Assembly (NCBI GenBank): GCA_951812925.1
Contig: OX638372.1
Coordinates: 44,514,245 to 44,578,244, forward strand
Length of the DNA stretch: 64,000 bases
Direction of reading: 5' to 3'
Source of the DNA: Calliopum simillimum
Lineage: Eukaryota; Arthropoda; Insecta; Diptera; Lauxaniidae
In this document: one piece after another, positions 23,818 to 35,264 of the stretch
Numbering within the stretch: position 1 is the first letter of the stretch
Layout of the letters: the number at the start of each line of letters is the position of its first letter
Made by a program: the position numbers and the translations under genes
Notes under the pieces: model-generated
What the model was told of the DNA's origin: nothing
Seen by the model: only the letters and a program-made list of their open reading frames with translations
Database searches by the model: none

Positions 23818-24932
23818 GGGGAGATGTATGTACCTTGGTCCATGTGTACCTCGGTCCGAGTGCCCTTTGCCACTCAACAGCTGCACGTGTACAATAATGT
23901 TCTTGTATGGAATTGTCCACTCATACCGGTGACTCATATTAGTTGACTTCAGACCATCAAGCTGCATGTATGTATGTATTCTCCTTTTAATCCTAGGAAG
24001 AGCATAGAGCCAATATGAAATCTCTCCATTTGTCGCGATCCCTTGCGATGACTTTAATCTCTTGCCACGACTTTCCCGATTCTTGGATTTCCTTTTCCAG
24101 CGACCTCTTCCAGTTGGTTTTGGGTCTACCACGTCCTCTACTGCCCTGTGGATTCCACTCAAGAGCCTGGCGACAAACTTCGCTGTGTGGTTTCCGGATC
24201 TGCATGCGTGTATAAAAAGCGACGGAAAAAGTGTTTTTTGTGTGTAAAAATTTGTTTTTGGAGTAAACTACGAAACGTTTTTTGAGAAACATACTTGAAA
24301 TATTTCAGTTTTACAACATCAGAAAGGAAGTTTAGTTATTGTTTTAAGCTTGTAGTGTGTTTTAGATGTATTTTCATTAATATATGTTATGGGTGTTGAC
24401 AGTTTTTAAAACATGCTGTCTGTGTGTATCTTGAACCTATGCTTATTGACCAGGAAGCCTTTTTCGACGCGCAACCAGCAAGCCATAATCGCCTCTCAAT
24501 ATAATATTATTATTATTATTTACGTGATTATTGTATTTATTTGCAATCATTTTTGTTTAATTAATTGTTTTTTACTAAATGCACTTTTTTGTGTTATAAT
24601 TTTTGTTTAGGATTAATTTTTTTTGAGAAAAATGTTTCTTTTGATTATATAATAAATGGTTCTTTCATAATTTATTTCCTAAATACAATGTGTTCTCTTT
24701 TATTTTTAATAGTCCAAGGTACTTTTGCATGGTGTACCTTGGACCGTTTGAGATTGCAACGGAAAAAGTAATATTTCTACTCAATGGTAAGACATAGAAA
24801 TATCATTGTCACGTCATTTGATGCTGCAAGCATTGTAGAAATATAACTTAATCAAAAAACTAAAGCAACTTTTTTGGAAAATCTTGCACATTGAAAAAAC
24901 TGAAAAGCGGACCAAGGTACACACATCTCCCC
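23818..24932. mobile_element. Non-autonomous TIR element, TA duplication (pogo-like candidate)
   Basis: Termini GGGGAGATGTATGTACCTTG (left) and its near-complement ending ACACATCTCCCC (right) are flanked by TA (23816-23817, 24933-24934). The terminal GTACCTTGGTCC motif is followed at once by a second, GTACCTCGGTCC; further copies sit internally near 24715-24750. An RTE-like fragment (23965-24203) is nested inside. No transposase is recognised in the ~0.9 kb of own sequence. A second element of similar design (42738-43596) carries a pogo-like C-terminal zinc-finger remnant, which is why pogo is suggested. Confidence 0.75.
23965..24203 (-). pseudogene. RTE-like LINE 3' end, severely 5'-truncated
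   Basis: The minus strand encodes the same C-terminal tail as the copy at 14143-15249 (RKPHSEVCRQALEWNPQGS, GRPKTNWKRSLEKEI, ending LALCSS) and ends with the same short 3' UTR and ATAC-type tail at 23963-23980. Only about 70 codons remain and RT catalytic boxes are absent. It lies inside a TIR element, so it inserted after that element. Confidence 0.9.
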
Positions 24933-25267
24933 TAAATATTATGATAGTATAAGGAAAAAGCTATAAAATAAGATATTTTAGCTGTGAAAATTTAAATGTT
25001 TTGTAGGAGGACTTTTGAGTGAAAAAAAAGTGGTTCCATATTGGACCATTGTTTCGACGCACTACAAAACAACAAAAAAATTTTCTTCAATTTTCATGAA
25101 TTTTGTATGGAAAACATATGCTTTTCAAAATTTCTGTTCTGTTTGTTTTTTTAGAATGTCTGTTGAATTCTTTGTAAGGGATTCGGGTTTATTATTTACA
25201 ATCCTTGTTAGCTGATGAACCGAGAGAAAAGTTGTAGCTATGTACAATATACATAAAGGCACCAGGT

Positions 25268-25686
25268 TAGAGCTGGGCGCGGGTCTCAAAAATTAGGCCA
25301 GGCCCGGCACGGTACGGCACGAACACGAAACAAGCACTTGAAAAAAAGCCAGGGCCCGCAAGAATATTTTTTTTCGTGGCCAGAACCCGGCCTGATTCAA
25401 CCATATTATGATTTTCATATGAGGAAAAAACGACTTGACTTACTCCATTGTCATTCTCAGCTTCATATTTATATAAAATTTTACATATTTTTATGTAAGT
25501 ACAAAATTTTTACCAGTTTATCCTTTCAATCATCTTGTGATTCATGGGCCTTTATGGGCCTCTAATTTTCGGGCTTTTGGGGTTGTGTCCAAGACTGCTC
25601 AAAACTCGATTTCAAGGCTCGAGCCCGTAGCTGAAAAGTAAAGGTCCGCGGGCGACGAAAAATAACACGGCCCGTACCCAGCTCTG
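25268..25686. mobile_element. GC-rich hAT-like MITE (419 bp)
   Basis: Left end TAGAGCTGGGCGCGGG and right end CCCGTACCCAGCTCTG are inverted repeats. The flanks CACCAGGT (25260-25267) and CACCAGAT (25687-25694) match at 7 of 8 bases, the 8-bp duplication size of hAT elements, whose ends often begin YAGAG. The element is rich in GGCCC/GGGCC-type words, unlike the AT-rich surroundings. No transposase is encoded. Confidence 0.8.
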
Positions 25687-25694
25687 CACCAGAT

Positions 25695-27465
25695 GCAGTC
25701 CCACATGATGATGGTACTGGAAAAGAAACAGAGATTATGGAAATTGTTCAAAATGATGATACAAATGCCGCAACAAATTCGACTTCTTCTCATGTGGCAC
25801 CCACTTGCTCCATGGCGCTATGTTGGCCCAACTATCGACTTTCCAACATCAGTTCCTCAACTGAAGAATAAATTTCAATGGTCATGGGGTCCGTTTTATG
25901 CCATCAAACCGGTTTTACCAGCTCAAATTATTAAGATTGTTCAGCAGAAGCTCATGTTTTATATAAACGTTGGACATACTTCAAAAATAACCATATTTTT
26001 CGAGATATTTTAGGTTTCTGATCATACTTTTCCTTCATTTTTCAATTTTTATATAATTTGAGAACCAATTTTTCAGTCTTTTTTCACAAAATAATAAAAA
26101 TAAGTCAATACAAAATTTTGGTGTTCTACGTGTAATTTTTTTTCAAAGTTTGGTAGTGCGTCAAGGCGATGGTACTATATGGAACTACTTCATATTAGAT
26201 AAGTTTCTAGAGTGGCACAAAATTTATTTTTTTTATTTTCATGCTTAGGAGCATAAAATCAGCTTTTCTGTAAATTTTCATTAAAAATTCGGAAAATTAG
26301 GTGTCCGCTTCGAATAGCTTAAGAGCTTAAAGTATGACTTAAGCTAAAAAAAAGTTTTAAAAAGGATCGGGGTCTTATTCTAACCGAATCGTTAATTGAG
26401 GTTTGTTAATAGGGTCATGATATTTTAACATTAATAATTATTTGAAAGTTAATCTTTATCTTTAAAAGAAAGTAAGGTAACCATAACCCTCGAAATACTT
26501 ATAGAATGTTGTGTTATGGTTATCAAAAAAACATTGAAAAATCGTCATAAAACTTAGCAATAAAATATCAACACGGGACTTGAGAAAATCTATAAAAATC
26601 GATGCTTTTCGAATAGCTTCGAATAATGATATTTGATTTTAGTGTATTTTAAATCATTTCATATACTATGAAGTTTAATATGTAATTAAAGCAATTTTCA
26701 CGCCAATTCGATTTTATATCCATTTTGTATTCATTCAACGGAATTCAAATTAAATTTTATATTCTGATTTCCTCACTTTACTTAAGCAAAACCGTAATTT
26801 TTTTCATAACTTCTGTAATAATCATCTCATATAATTTTTAACTGAAGTCATACTTAAACTAACTGGAAATTGAATTTTATTTCCAATGTAATTTCATATC
26901 AATTGAAGATAATGTTTGACACACTTTTCTTATCGACATTCTTTTAGCCCAGTCAGTAAACATACTGTAACTAACAGTTGCAGCACACGAAAGGACATTC
27001 ATTTAAATTATCGCAATTAAAGCTGCTAACTGCAATGTAAATTTTCCACTTTAGTTGATCGATCAAACGATCAATCAATCAATCAATTGTTGGACTGGTT
27101 GCTGTGTTGCGTTGCACCCCCTTATTTACTTTATTTCTGCACATACATAGCACTTGACTGCTTCCTAACTACTAACATCAATTAAATCAATACTTGATGG
27201 CTAACTAACTTTAATTTTATGCGTAACCGACGAACGCGACGTAATTTAAAAACAAAACCAAGAAAACATGTTCTTTAATCAAGCGCTAATTCATGTGCGA
27301 TGATATTGCATATGATAGTAGTGATACTCTATCACCAAGTGATGCCCAACAGTCAAGATTAGTGCAAGGATTCAAGTAATTTGATCGATATTTATTTCAA
27401 GATATGTATATGGATAAAGGTGCCATGAACATAGTCTCATATATGAACATAAACTTAAAGGCAAA
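25695..27465. other. Unassigned stretch
   Basis: The start (25695-25870) is less AT-rich and can be read as a Ser/Thr-rich peptide in one frame or as part of a 106-codon frame (25693-26013), but neither is recognisable. It could be an exon or transposon relic, with no support either way. From 26000 on the DNA is AT-rich, with an ATCA run near 27070-27085. Confidence 0.4.
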
Positions 27466-27672
27466 TGTAAACGTAAACGTAAAAAACGTAAACGTAAACA
27501 TAAACGTAAACGTAAACGTAAACGTAAACGTAAACGTAAATGTAAACGTAAACGTAAACGTAAACGTAAACGTAAACGTAAACGTAAACGTAAACGTAAA
27601 CGTAAACGTAAACGTAAACGTAAACGTAAACGTAAACGTAAACGTAAACGTAAACGTAAACGTAAACATAAA
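27466..27672. repeat. GTAAAC hexamer array
   Basis: About 200 bases of GTAAAC repeated, with a few interruptions near the start (AAAAAACGT, AAACATAAAC) and one ATGTAAAC at 27540. A 6-bp period keeps every frame open on both strands, which explains the overlapping Val-Asn, Arg-Leu, Phe-Thr and Tyr-Val dipeptide frames; none is a gene. Confidence 0.97.
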
Positions 27673-28938
27673 CATAACAATAATTGTTAATTATTAACAA
27701 TATGATGCCTGTTCTATTATATTGTCCAAATTCCACTAACCTATGTAATCTCCATTGAGGGTATCGATATATGTATTAGAAACTTCACTTTTGCAACACT
27801 ACACCTCACTGGGGCACAGCAGCATACAAGTTGTGTAGTCCGCCAACTAGCCCAACTAGTTACGCGTCATCGTAGTCCTCCACGTCAATGACATCTATTC
27901 GCAAACATCCTGTTTTTCTGAATTCCAAATGGGCGTTTAACAATTGGCGTTCATCTCCTTGTCGTCATCGCAAGTTTGTCATAATAATTTTCATGGTTTG
28001 CTTTAATTGTTTCAGCAGCATTTTCACTACTTACATTTCATGTGAACATTCTGATGTCAACTTTTAAATAGAAAAAAAAACTCAATATTTTATCTCGTCG
28101 TCATCGTTTTCGTCATTGTCGGGATGGTTGCCGCTGTGTGGCTTGCATGCTATAATTTCAAGATCAGCGCTACTTTTGACATTTGATATATGAAGTATTG
28201 ACCAAGAACTAGATGTTGCAGCATCCTGTATTATAACAAAGTTGTTAGCCTTCAAGTGATGTGATGTCTGCTGTTTACGCTATATTTAAAAAAGTTGCTC
28301 CCGTCATGATTTCTTGTCCTTATACGATAATGGTTGTATAGTTACGTTTTATTTTTGCTTGTATTAGTTGTTTAGTTTCACAAGATTATTTGAGAGATTT
28401 GCTATTTGAACTTAACACTGAGTCTTGTGTATTCGCAACAACTTAGATTACATAAAGCTATAGCTCATTCGAAAATGCATTAGCAAGGATCATAACTTGA
28501 AAGACCTGACGGCTTTAATAAAACCCTCGAAAAATCGGAACAACAGTAGATATCCTACATAGAAAAAATTAATAACTTTATTGAGGACATGTTACTTAAG
28601 GTGTAGAACGTCAAAAAATCTGGCGAGTTCTACTTGAGTGCTCGGTAATCGGCCCTATTTTATGAAACACTATATGCGATGGCACCACTGATATCAGAAT
28701 TCTGTGTGTAGACATTTTGGCACCACATCATTTGTTATTTGGCATCCTAGTTGGTTTTTAAGTTTTTGTTGACAGATTTATTGCATATTTTCGTATAAGA
28801 TATAGGCACAGGAATAAAATATATTCTTCACCTTCATAATTAAGTAAATACAATATAAAAGAAAACTTCAAACTAATTAGGTAAAAATGAGTTGAAGGCC
28901 CTACCTGACTAAAATTCTGGGATTCTGGGGTGATTATA
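27673..28938. other. Unassigned stretch
   Basis: No gene, structured RNA or clear repeat is seen. The base composition is a little less AT-rich than the neighbours near 27780-28000 and 28080-28150, but no coding frame stands out. Confidence 0.45.
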
Positions 28939-29783
28939 CATTAGATAGTATCGACCCCCATACAAAAAAAAAGTTCGAATTTCCGCCTCCAGTTTGGGAG
29001 CTTATATTGAAATATTTTTGAGGAAAAAATATTTTTTTTTTCAGTCTCTAAAATCGATGTGGTTTTGTGACATGGGCTACAATTCATTTATAGAAGTCAT
29101 TTATCTCAGTTTCTACCATCCTAAGGTGTCAAGGACACTACATAAAGGTGAAGCCCATAAAAAAACATAAAGTTCATCTCTACAAAGTTCTTTCAAATTG
29201 TTGAAATTGAAAAAGTTATAGCGAATCTAAAACCTAAGTACAAAATATGAAAAACCGGATGTTTCAAAAACGACAATCACCCCATAAGACTATGCAGTAT
29301 TTTTTCTTTAGCATTTGATATTTCAAACAGATGCAAATAAATAAAAATAAATAAGAAAAGAATCTTGCATAGTTTTAGGGGGCGATTTTTGTTCTTGAAA
29401 CACCCTCTTTTTCATATTTTGTACTGAGATTCGCTATAACTTCTCCAATTTCAACAATTTACTTTAATTTTATGATGTGCCCTTGGCACCTTAGGGTGGT
29501 AGAAACTGAGATAATGAGTGCAACTAGTCGAAAGAGACATTTGAGATTAATGACTTCTATGCATGAAATATAGCCAAATATAGCCCATGTCGGGACATAA
29601 CGATATACTATATGTTGATCGGACATCAAATGGCGGAGATATATATAAAAAACCAAATCTGCATCGAATTTAGAGCCCGAAAAAAAAATTTTTTTTTCCT
29701 TATAATTCCTCCAATGTTAGCTTTCAAACTGGGGGCGGTCATTCGAACATGTTTTTTTTAATGGGGGTTGATACTATCTACTG
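28939..29783. mobile_element. 845-bp foldback MITE with ~400-bp diverged arms
   Basis: Left CATTAGATAGTATCGACCCC and right GGGGGTTGATACTATCTACTG are inverted repeats, with TA on both sides (28937-28938, 29784-29785). The inverted similarity continues to the centre near 29340: TCTCAGTTTCTACCATCCTA against a complement near 29495-29515, and ATATGAAAAACCGG near 29247 against TTTTTCATATTTTG near 29409. The CAKTAG end and TA duplication fit a Tc1/mariner-type MITE. No transposase is seen. Confidence 0.8.
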
Positions 29784-29785
29784 TA

Positions 29786-30687
29786 CATTCAAGCGCTTCA
29801 TATTTGTACTCCCAAATACCTTATAGCTTGCAAAGAGAGAAATGGCACTGGTACCACTGGGGGTGCCATGACTCCCGTGTTAACCCTGCTTAAAGTTTTC
29901 CGAAACTTTTTAAATTAAATCAATTGAGTTTATAGAAGTAAATTAGTAAAAATAAAGGTAACTCCAATAAAAAAAAAAAAAATTTCGATAAGTTTCATCA
30001 TTAAGTTGCTTCCGCTAAAGAAGCAACACGACATTACCCAAACAAAATTGTCAACTGCACGCAAAATGCTTATGACAACTTTTGTTGCTTAGCTCAGAGC
30101 AGCAATATGAAAACCAAAAACATATGTCTGTTGCATGTAATTCGGCTACTAATTAGCAAGAACAAGATAAAAAGGCTGGTAAGGCAGTGCTCAACGTCAG
30201 TGATAGCAACACCTTGCTGTCACAACAGCAACTCGCAAATCAGCAGCAATAACCATGACGTATGCACGATGTTGCTGCTGCAAAGTAGCTGCTGCATGCT
30301 GCATGTTGCTTCCTCATGCTTAGCAACTTGAATACTGTCATTCAATGCAATTTTTATCATATCAACATTTTATAAGAAAAAAAAAAAACAAAAGAGAAAA
30401 AACTGGATTTATTGTTGTTGTCGTTAGAACTTGGGTTTTACTATCAGCAGCCGCATCTGCAGTTGTTGTTGCTGTTGCTGTTGTGTTGATGTTGCTATTA
30501 CATCTGCTAGATGCCAAAGATAATCATTGCATAACTTAACAGCTGAGCTATGTGTAATGCCTGGGTGTTGAATATTACTGTTGCTGTTGATATTTTTTTT
30601 TCCTGTTGCTGCTGCCACTGTCGGTCGATTGTTGCTGATTCTATAATTTTTTCTCTTCATTTTATTTATGGTTTTTTGTTGTAAATT
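29786..30687. other. CAA/CAG-rich stretch
   Basis: Runs of GTTGCTGTTGTTG and their complements (30095-30310, 30410-30500, 30575-30640) dominate. Open frames here are artefacts of this composition. Similar triplet-rich DNA recurs near 30950-31450 and 46100-46350. Confidence 0.5.
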
Positions 30688-30876
30688 CCCAGTGTGCCAG
30701 ACGGTTCATATCTTCGCTTTTTTACCCGTTACGGATCCGTTACTGATCCGTTTGCGGGAGAAATTCCAAAAAAAAAAACGATTCGAATTTTTTTTGGGAA
30801 TCTCTCCCGCCAACGGATCAGTAACGGATCCGTAACGGGTAAAAAAGCGAAGATATGAACCTTCTGGCACACTGGG
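30688..30876. mobile_element. 189-bp hairpin MITE
   Basis: CCCAGTGTGCCAGACGGTTC at the left and its near-perfect complement at the right enclose arms of about 75 bases that match almost base for base, with a ~25-base A/T-rich loop. Each arm contains repeated GGATCCGTTAC words. No clear target duplication is seen. The arms could form a long hairpin in RNA or single-stranded DNA. Confidence 0.85.
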
Positions 30877-31578
30877 TTATTTTTTTTTTTTTTTGTTATA
30901 TCTAAGACAATTACTTTGGCACGCGATCATGAATGCTTTTAATAATTGTTTTGCTGTTGTTGCTTCAGCCGCAACAATGTTGCATGTTGGCCTTCCTTGT
31001 TTATTACGGTTATTTTCTACTCGCTGTTAAGATTTTGTTTACTTTGTGTCTGAAACAGCTTCGCCTACATTTGAAGTTTAGCCAATTTTTTTTATTTTGT
31101 TCGTTCCATCTTCAGTCTCTGCCATCATTATCATCTCAATTTTTTACGCTACTGCAATTAAAAGTTAAATTGACAAATCCAGTTGCTGTTCCGCTGCTTG
31201 GTTGCCTTATGTCATTTCTTTGGTTTTATGGTTCATTATTTTGATTTATTTTCTTGCTCTACAGCTGAGAGAGCCGGCCAATTCAAGTTATCTACCTGTA
31301 AGTCCTCATCGTATTGTCTTCATCAATTGAGTCGTGATGCGTTGAAGGCTCTGCTTGATTGAAAGTCATTTTGGAATGTTGGTTGAATGTCTGTTAATGC
31401 AATTGTTATCTGTGTTGTTTTTGCTGTTGATGTTGTTGTTATTGATGTCTATGTACTTGAGCTGGAGAGATCATTCTAATTATTTAAGCTATTCGAATGC
31501 TTCAAGTTTTCAAAGTCGAATTATAATATTTGAATTATTCTTATAATTATTCGCATTATTTGAACTTAACCAATAATT

Positions 31579-31834
31579 GAGCCGTTCAAAATGACAATGG
31601 TGCAACTCCAAAACGAAGCAAAAGTAATGTCATAATATTAATTGGTTGACATTTTGTTAGGGATCAATAAAATTGATATCTGTTTTCACGAAAAATTTAC
31701 TTGATGATATGGAATTGTTAAAATTAAGTTAAAAAAATGATATCGACCAAATAACCGATCATTATGGCACATAATTTATATGACATTACTTTTGTCTCGT
31801 TTTGGAGTCGCACCATTGTCATTTTGAACGGCTC
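31579..31834. mobile_element. 256-bp MITE, family E
   Basis: Ends GAGCCGTTCAAAATGACAAT and the complement form ~55-bp TIRs (31579-31634 and 31784-31834), flanked on both sides by AATT, a possible 4-bp duplication or extension of the palindrome. Diverged relatives of its body lie at 32595-32720 and 59482-59680. It has no coding capacity. Confidence 0.8.
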
Positions 31835-31966
31835 AATTATTATTAATAATTTTAAGAATTCAATCTTATAAATGGTCTTTCATTAAGCACTTCCTATCCT
31901 TAAATTTAAATAAAACAAAGAGTGTTTGAGATATCATCGAAATTGCTTATTCATTTGAAAGGTATA

Positions 31967-32406
31967 TTGATGCCATTAGGTATGAAATATTACAACGTTC
32001 AAATGTTCGCCGTGATTTCTCTGAATGTTGCCTATCCGAAATGTCCAATTTTCCGTGATTCTGGCGCATAAATCAGACTGATTGGCCGCTCTGGCTTGTG
32101 GCTTATTCGCATAGACCTGCGTTTTAAGAAAACCCCACAAGAAAAAGTCTAACGGGGTCAAATCGCACGATCTCGGTGGCCAGAGCACATCATCTCCACG
32201 TGAGGTGACCATGCTCTCAAATCGTTCCAATATGGCATGAACTTTGTGGCATGTAGCGCCGTTCTGTTGAAGCCATATGTTGTTGGTGTTCATAGTATCT
32301 AATTTAGGTCAAAATAAGTTGGTAATCATCGACTTATAGTTCTCGCCGTTGACGGTGATGGCGACCGAAAAGTGAGCGAAGCGCGCGAAACATTGCCCGA
32401 ACAGGA
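31967..32406 (-). pseudogene. mariner-type transposase C-terminal remnant
   Basis: The minus strand reads VTVNGENYKSMITNLF (VNGE at ~32345), a stop, then IWLQQNGATCHK, WPPRSCDLTPLDFFLWGF and KTQVYANKP. These match the C-terminal catalytic half of mariner-like transposases. The second catalytic Asp, expected in QQDGA, is Asn here, and the spacing to the LDFF Asp is 37 residues against 41 in the fuller relative at 38990-40605, so a few codons are lost. The N-terminal DNA-binding half is absent. Confidence 0.88.
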
Positions 32407-32594
32407 CACCCATTTTGATAAAACAATTTTATCATTTGCATGTGTTGTTGAACGCTATATCCGTCCTTGGTGACTTGGCAAATCAGACTGAATAAATGAC
32501 AGCCAATTTGACAGATGTAGCTTTAACAATTTGGCCGCTATCAACCATCAAAGTTTCAAGTCCCTTTGGGAACACCCATTTGAAATGAGAAGTG

Positions 32595-32720
32595 GAAGTA
32601 ACAAAAGGCCTGTGTACCAGTGCGAAGCAAACGTAATGTCATCAATTCCACAAAATCAGGTAAACTTTTCGTGAAAACAGGAAGCAATTTTAATAATTTC
32701 TAACAAACCCCATTTTTACC
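32595..32720 (+). repeat. Family E MITE relative, partial
   Basis: GCGAAGCAAACGTAATGTCAT followed by GTAAACTTTTCGTGAAAAC and TTTCTAACAAA follows the order of the body of the MITE at 31579-31834 and of 59482-59680. One terminal region is missing. It lies between a mariner remnant and dispersed-repeat copy B. Confidence 0.6.
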
Positions 32721-32722
32721 TT

Positions 32723-33285
32723 CATCGTCAAAGTTAACTCGGGGGATTGAAAATAAGCAAAATCGGTCAACGGACACGCCTACCGCCCATACAAAAAATA
32801 TATTCAAAATGCAATTTTAGGAGTATTTTTCACGACAATGCAACCACAATACACATAAGTACTACGAATTGCAAGCGCAAGCTCTGAGAAAAAAACTGAG
32901 CAAATTTGAATAAGAGGGCGTGGCACCTCCCATATAAACAAAAGCTTCAAAACGCTGCACTGAAAACGTTTTTTGAGATATTCGAACCAAATTTGAATCA
33001 AATGCTAAGAATTATAAATGAAAGCTCTCAGCAAAAATTGGGTGAAATCGGACTAGGGGGCGAGGCCCCTCCCATATAAGCTAAAGTTTCAAAATGCTAA
33101 GCTGAAAGAGTTTTTTGAGATAATCCAACCAAATTTCACTCAGACACTAAAAACTATAAATGCAAGCTCTGAACAAAAACTGGGTGAACTTGGAAAAGAG
33201 GGCGCGGCACCTTCCATATAAGAAAAATTTTCAAAATACTGCAGTGTAGGGTATTTATTTTTTGGCCAGGCCAAAAGTTACACCC
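32723..33285 (-). mobile_element. Dispersed repeat copy B
   Basis: This is the reverse orientation of copy A (9296-10462). It has about three ~141-bp units with GGCACCTCCCATATAA-type phrases and the complete terminal palindrome TTTTTGGCCAGGCCAAAA at its right end. The tail containing ACAGACGGACATGGC is missing on the left. The complete palindrome end shared with copy A fixes that terminus at GGGTGTAAC. Confidence 0.85.
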
Positions 33286-33409
33286 ATCGAATCACTTCGA
33301 ACGACTAGTGATGAGCAAAATCAGCCTTGATTCTGAGTCTTGATTATAGTTCTGGTAATTTTTCAAGAACAATTTGTCTTAGAACATAATCGAAACATAG
33401 TTCGAAGAC

Positions 33410-34505
33410 TCTACAACCAAAGACCGAAGACCAAATACCAAATATCAAAGACCATAGACCAAAAATCAATGACCAAAGACCAAAAAACCAAAGAATAAAG
33501 ACTTATGGCCAAACACTTAAGATCTAAGTTCAAAGACCAAAAACCAAAGACCAAATATCAAAGACGAAAACCAAAGATCAGACAGAGACCAAAAACCAAA
33601 AGCCAAAAACCAAAAGCCAAAAACCAAAGACCAAAGGCCAAAGTCCAAAGACCAAAAACAAGACCAAGACATAGTGCCTTAGACCATAACCAAGACAAAG
33701 TCCAAAGGCCCAAAAACCAGATACCAAGGATAAAGGCCAAATATCAATGACCAAAGACCAAAAAACCAAAGAACAAAGACTAAAGGCCAAAAACTAAAGA
33801 TCAAAACCAAAGACCAAATATCGAAGACCAAATACCAAAGTCCAAAGACCAAAGACCAAATACCAAATACCAAAGACCGAAGACCAAAGACCAAAGACAA
33901 AAGACCAAAGACCAAAGACCAAAGGCCAAAGACCAAAGACCAAAGACCAAAGACCAAAGACTAAAGACCAAAGACCAAAGACCAAAGACCAAAGACCAAA
34001 GACCAAAGACCAAAGACCAAAGACCAAAGACCAAAGACCAAATACCAAATACCAAAGACCGAAGGCCAAAGACCAAAAACAAAGAACAAGACCATGACAT
34101 AGTGCCTCAGACCATAACCAAGACAAAGTCCAAAGACCCAGAAACCAAAGCATAAAGACCAAATATCAAAGACCAAAGACCAAAGACCAATGACCAAAGA
34201 CCAAACACCAAACACCAAATACAAAAGACCAAAGACTAAAAACCAAAGACCAAAGGCCAAAGACCAAAGGCCAAAGGCCAAAGGCCAAAGACCAAAAACA
34301 ATGAACAAGACCATGACATAGTGCCTCAGACTATAACCAAGACAAAGTCCAAAGACCCAGAAACCAAAGAATAAAGACCAAATATCAAAGACCAAAGACC
34401 AAAGACGAATGACCAAAGACCAAACACCAAACACCAAACACCAAATACAAAAGACCAAAGACCAAAGACCAATGACAAAAGACCAAACGCCAGAAACCAA
34501 AGGCC
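33410..34505. repeat. AGACCAA heptamer minisatellite with ~100-bp embedded blocks
   Basis: AGACCAA and near variants fill 1.1 kb. A more complex block containing CATAGTGCCTCAGACCATAA and CAAGACAAAGTCCAAAG recurs at about 33655, 34075 and 34290, so part of the array has a higher-order period of roughly 210 bp (34075 to 34290). Open frames on both strands (Leu/Val/Phe/Gly-rich on minus) are artefacts. Confidence 0.95.
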
Positions 34506-35264
34506 GAAACCAAGACTACAAGCCCTTGTGAAGTCAGCAATTTGTAACAGCTTAGAAGTATGCTTGTCTTTGTTCTGGTAAGTGGTGCGGAAAATTTTTG
34601 ATAACACTGGTGTAAATAAGCTCTTGTATTTATTCTAAGCAGACTTTTGGATTTGTGCTTGATGCGTTTCATATTCAACTATTGTAGAGTTTTACTCCAT
34701 TCAAAAACACTTATTTCGGATGCTCACTTTTAGAATTGGGTTGTTTTTTTATTGCCTACACTCAGTATAATGTTTAATTTTAATGTTAAAAGTTATTAGT
34801 TTTAGTACCAAAAATAAGTTCGTAACCGAATCCAACTTTTTTTTCTTAACCTCCCAATATACATAAAGAATATCTTGGCAACTTCTTGTGTACATTTCTG
34901 AGAAACTTAACAAACACCGCCTGCACTACAATACGGCAATAAATCAATCAACGCTGAAGTTCTTAAATAAAAAATCAAAAACTTAAGACAACAAACAAAT
35001 GGAAAATCCCTTAAATGGTAGAAATATTTTATTTTTTTTTATTTTATTTTATTATTTACATTTTAATTTGTCAACAATAAGAAGCAAGTTGTAAGTAAAT
35101 GTTGAAAAAAAGTCAATGAATTGTTTTAGCGCATCAATTTGTTTTGTATTTTGTTTTTCTGGCCATAAAAAACCACAGGTCTAAAGGCGACTTTAAAGTA
35201 GGTCAAATAACAATGACAAAAATAAAAACAACGAGACGTCAACATTCCAGGGGATTGTTTTGAA

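Noticed and set aside
25693..26013. 106-codon frame as a host exon
   Set aside because: No recognisable domain, starts next to a MITE target site, and a competing frame overlaps it. Left unassigned.
27372..27736. Overlapping dipeptide-repeat proteins on both strands
   Set aside because: Artefacts of the GTAAAC hexamer, which leaves every frame open.
30107..30660. Gln/Leu-rich small proteins from the CAA/CAG stretch
   Set aside because: Low-complexity triplet DNA open on both strands, with no conserved motif.
33505..34678. Leu/Phe/Val/Gly-rich proteins on minus and Lys/Pro-rich protein on plus
   Set aside because: Translations of the AGACCAA minisatellite; many overlapping frames with the same periodic pattern.
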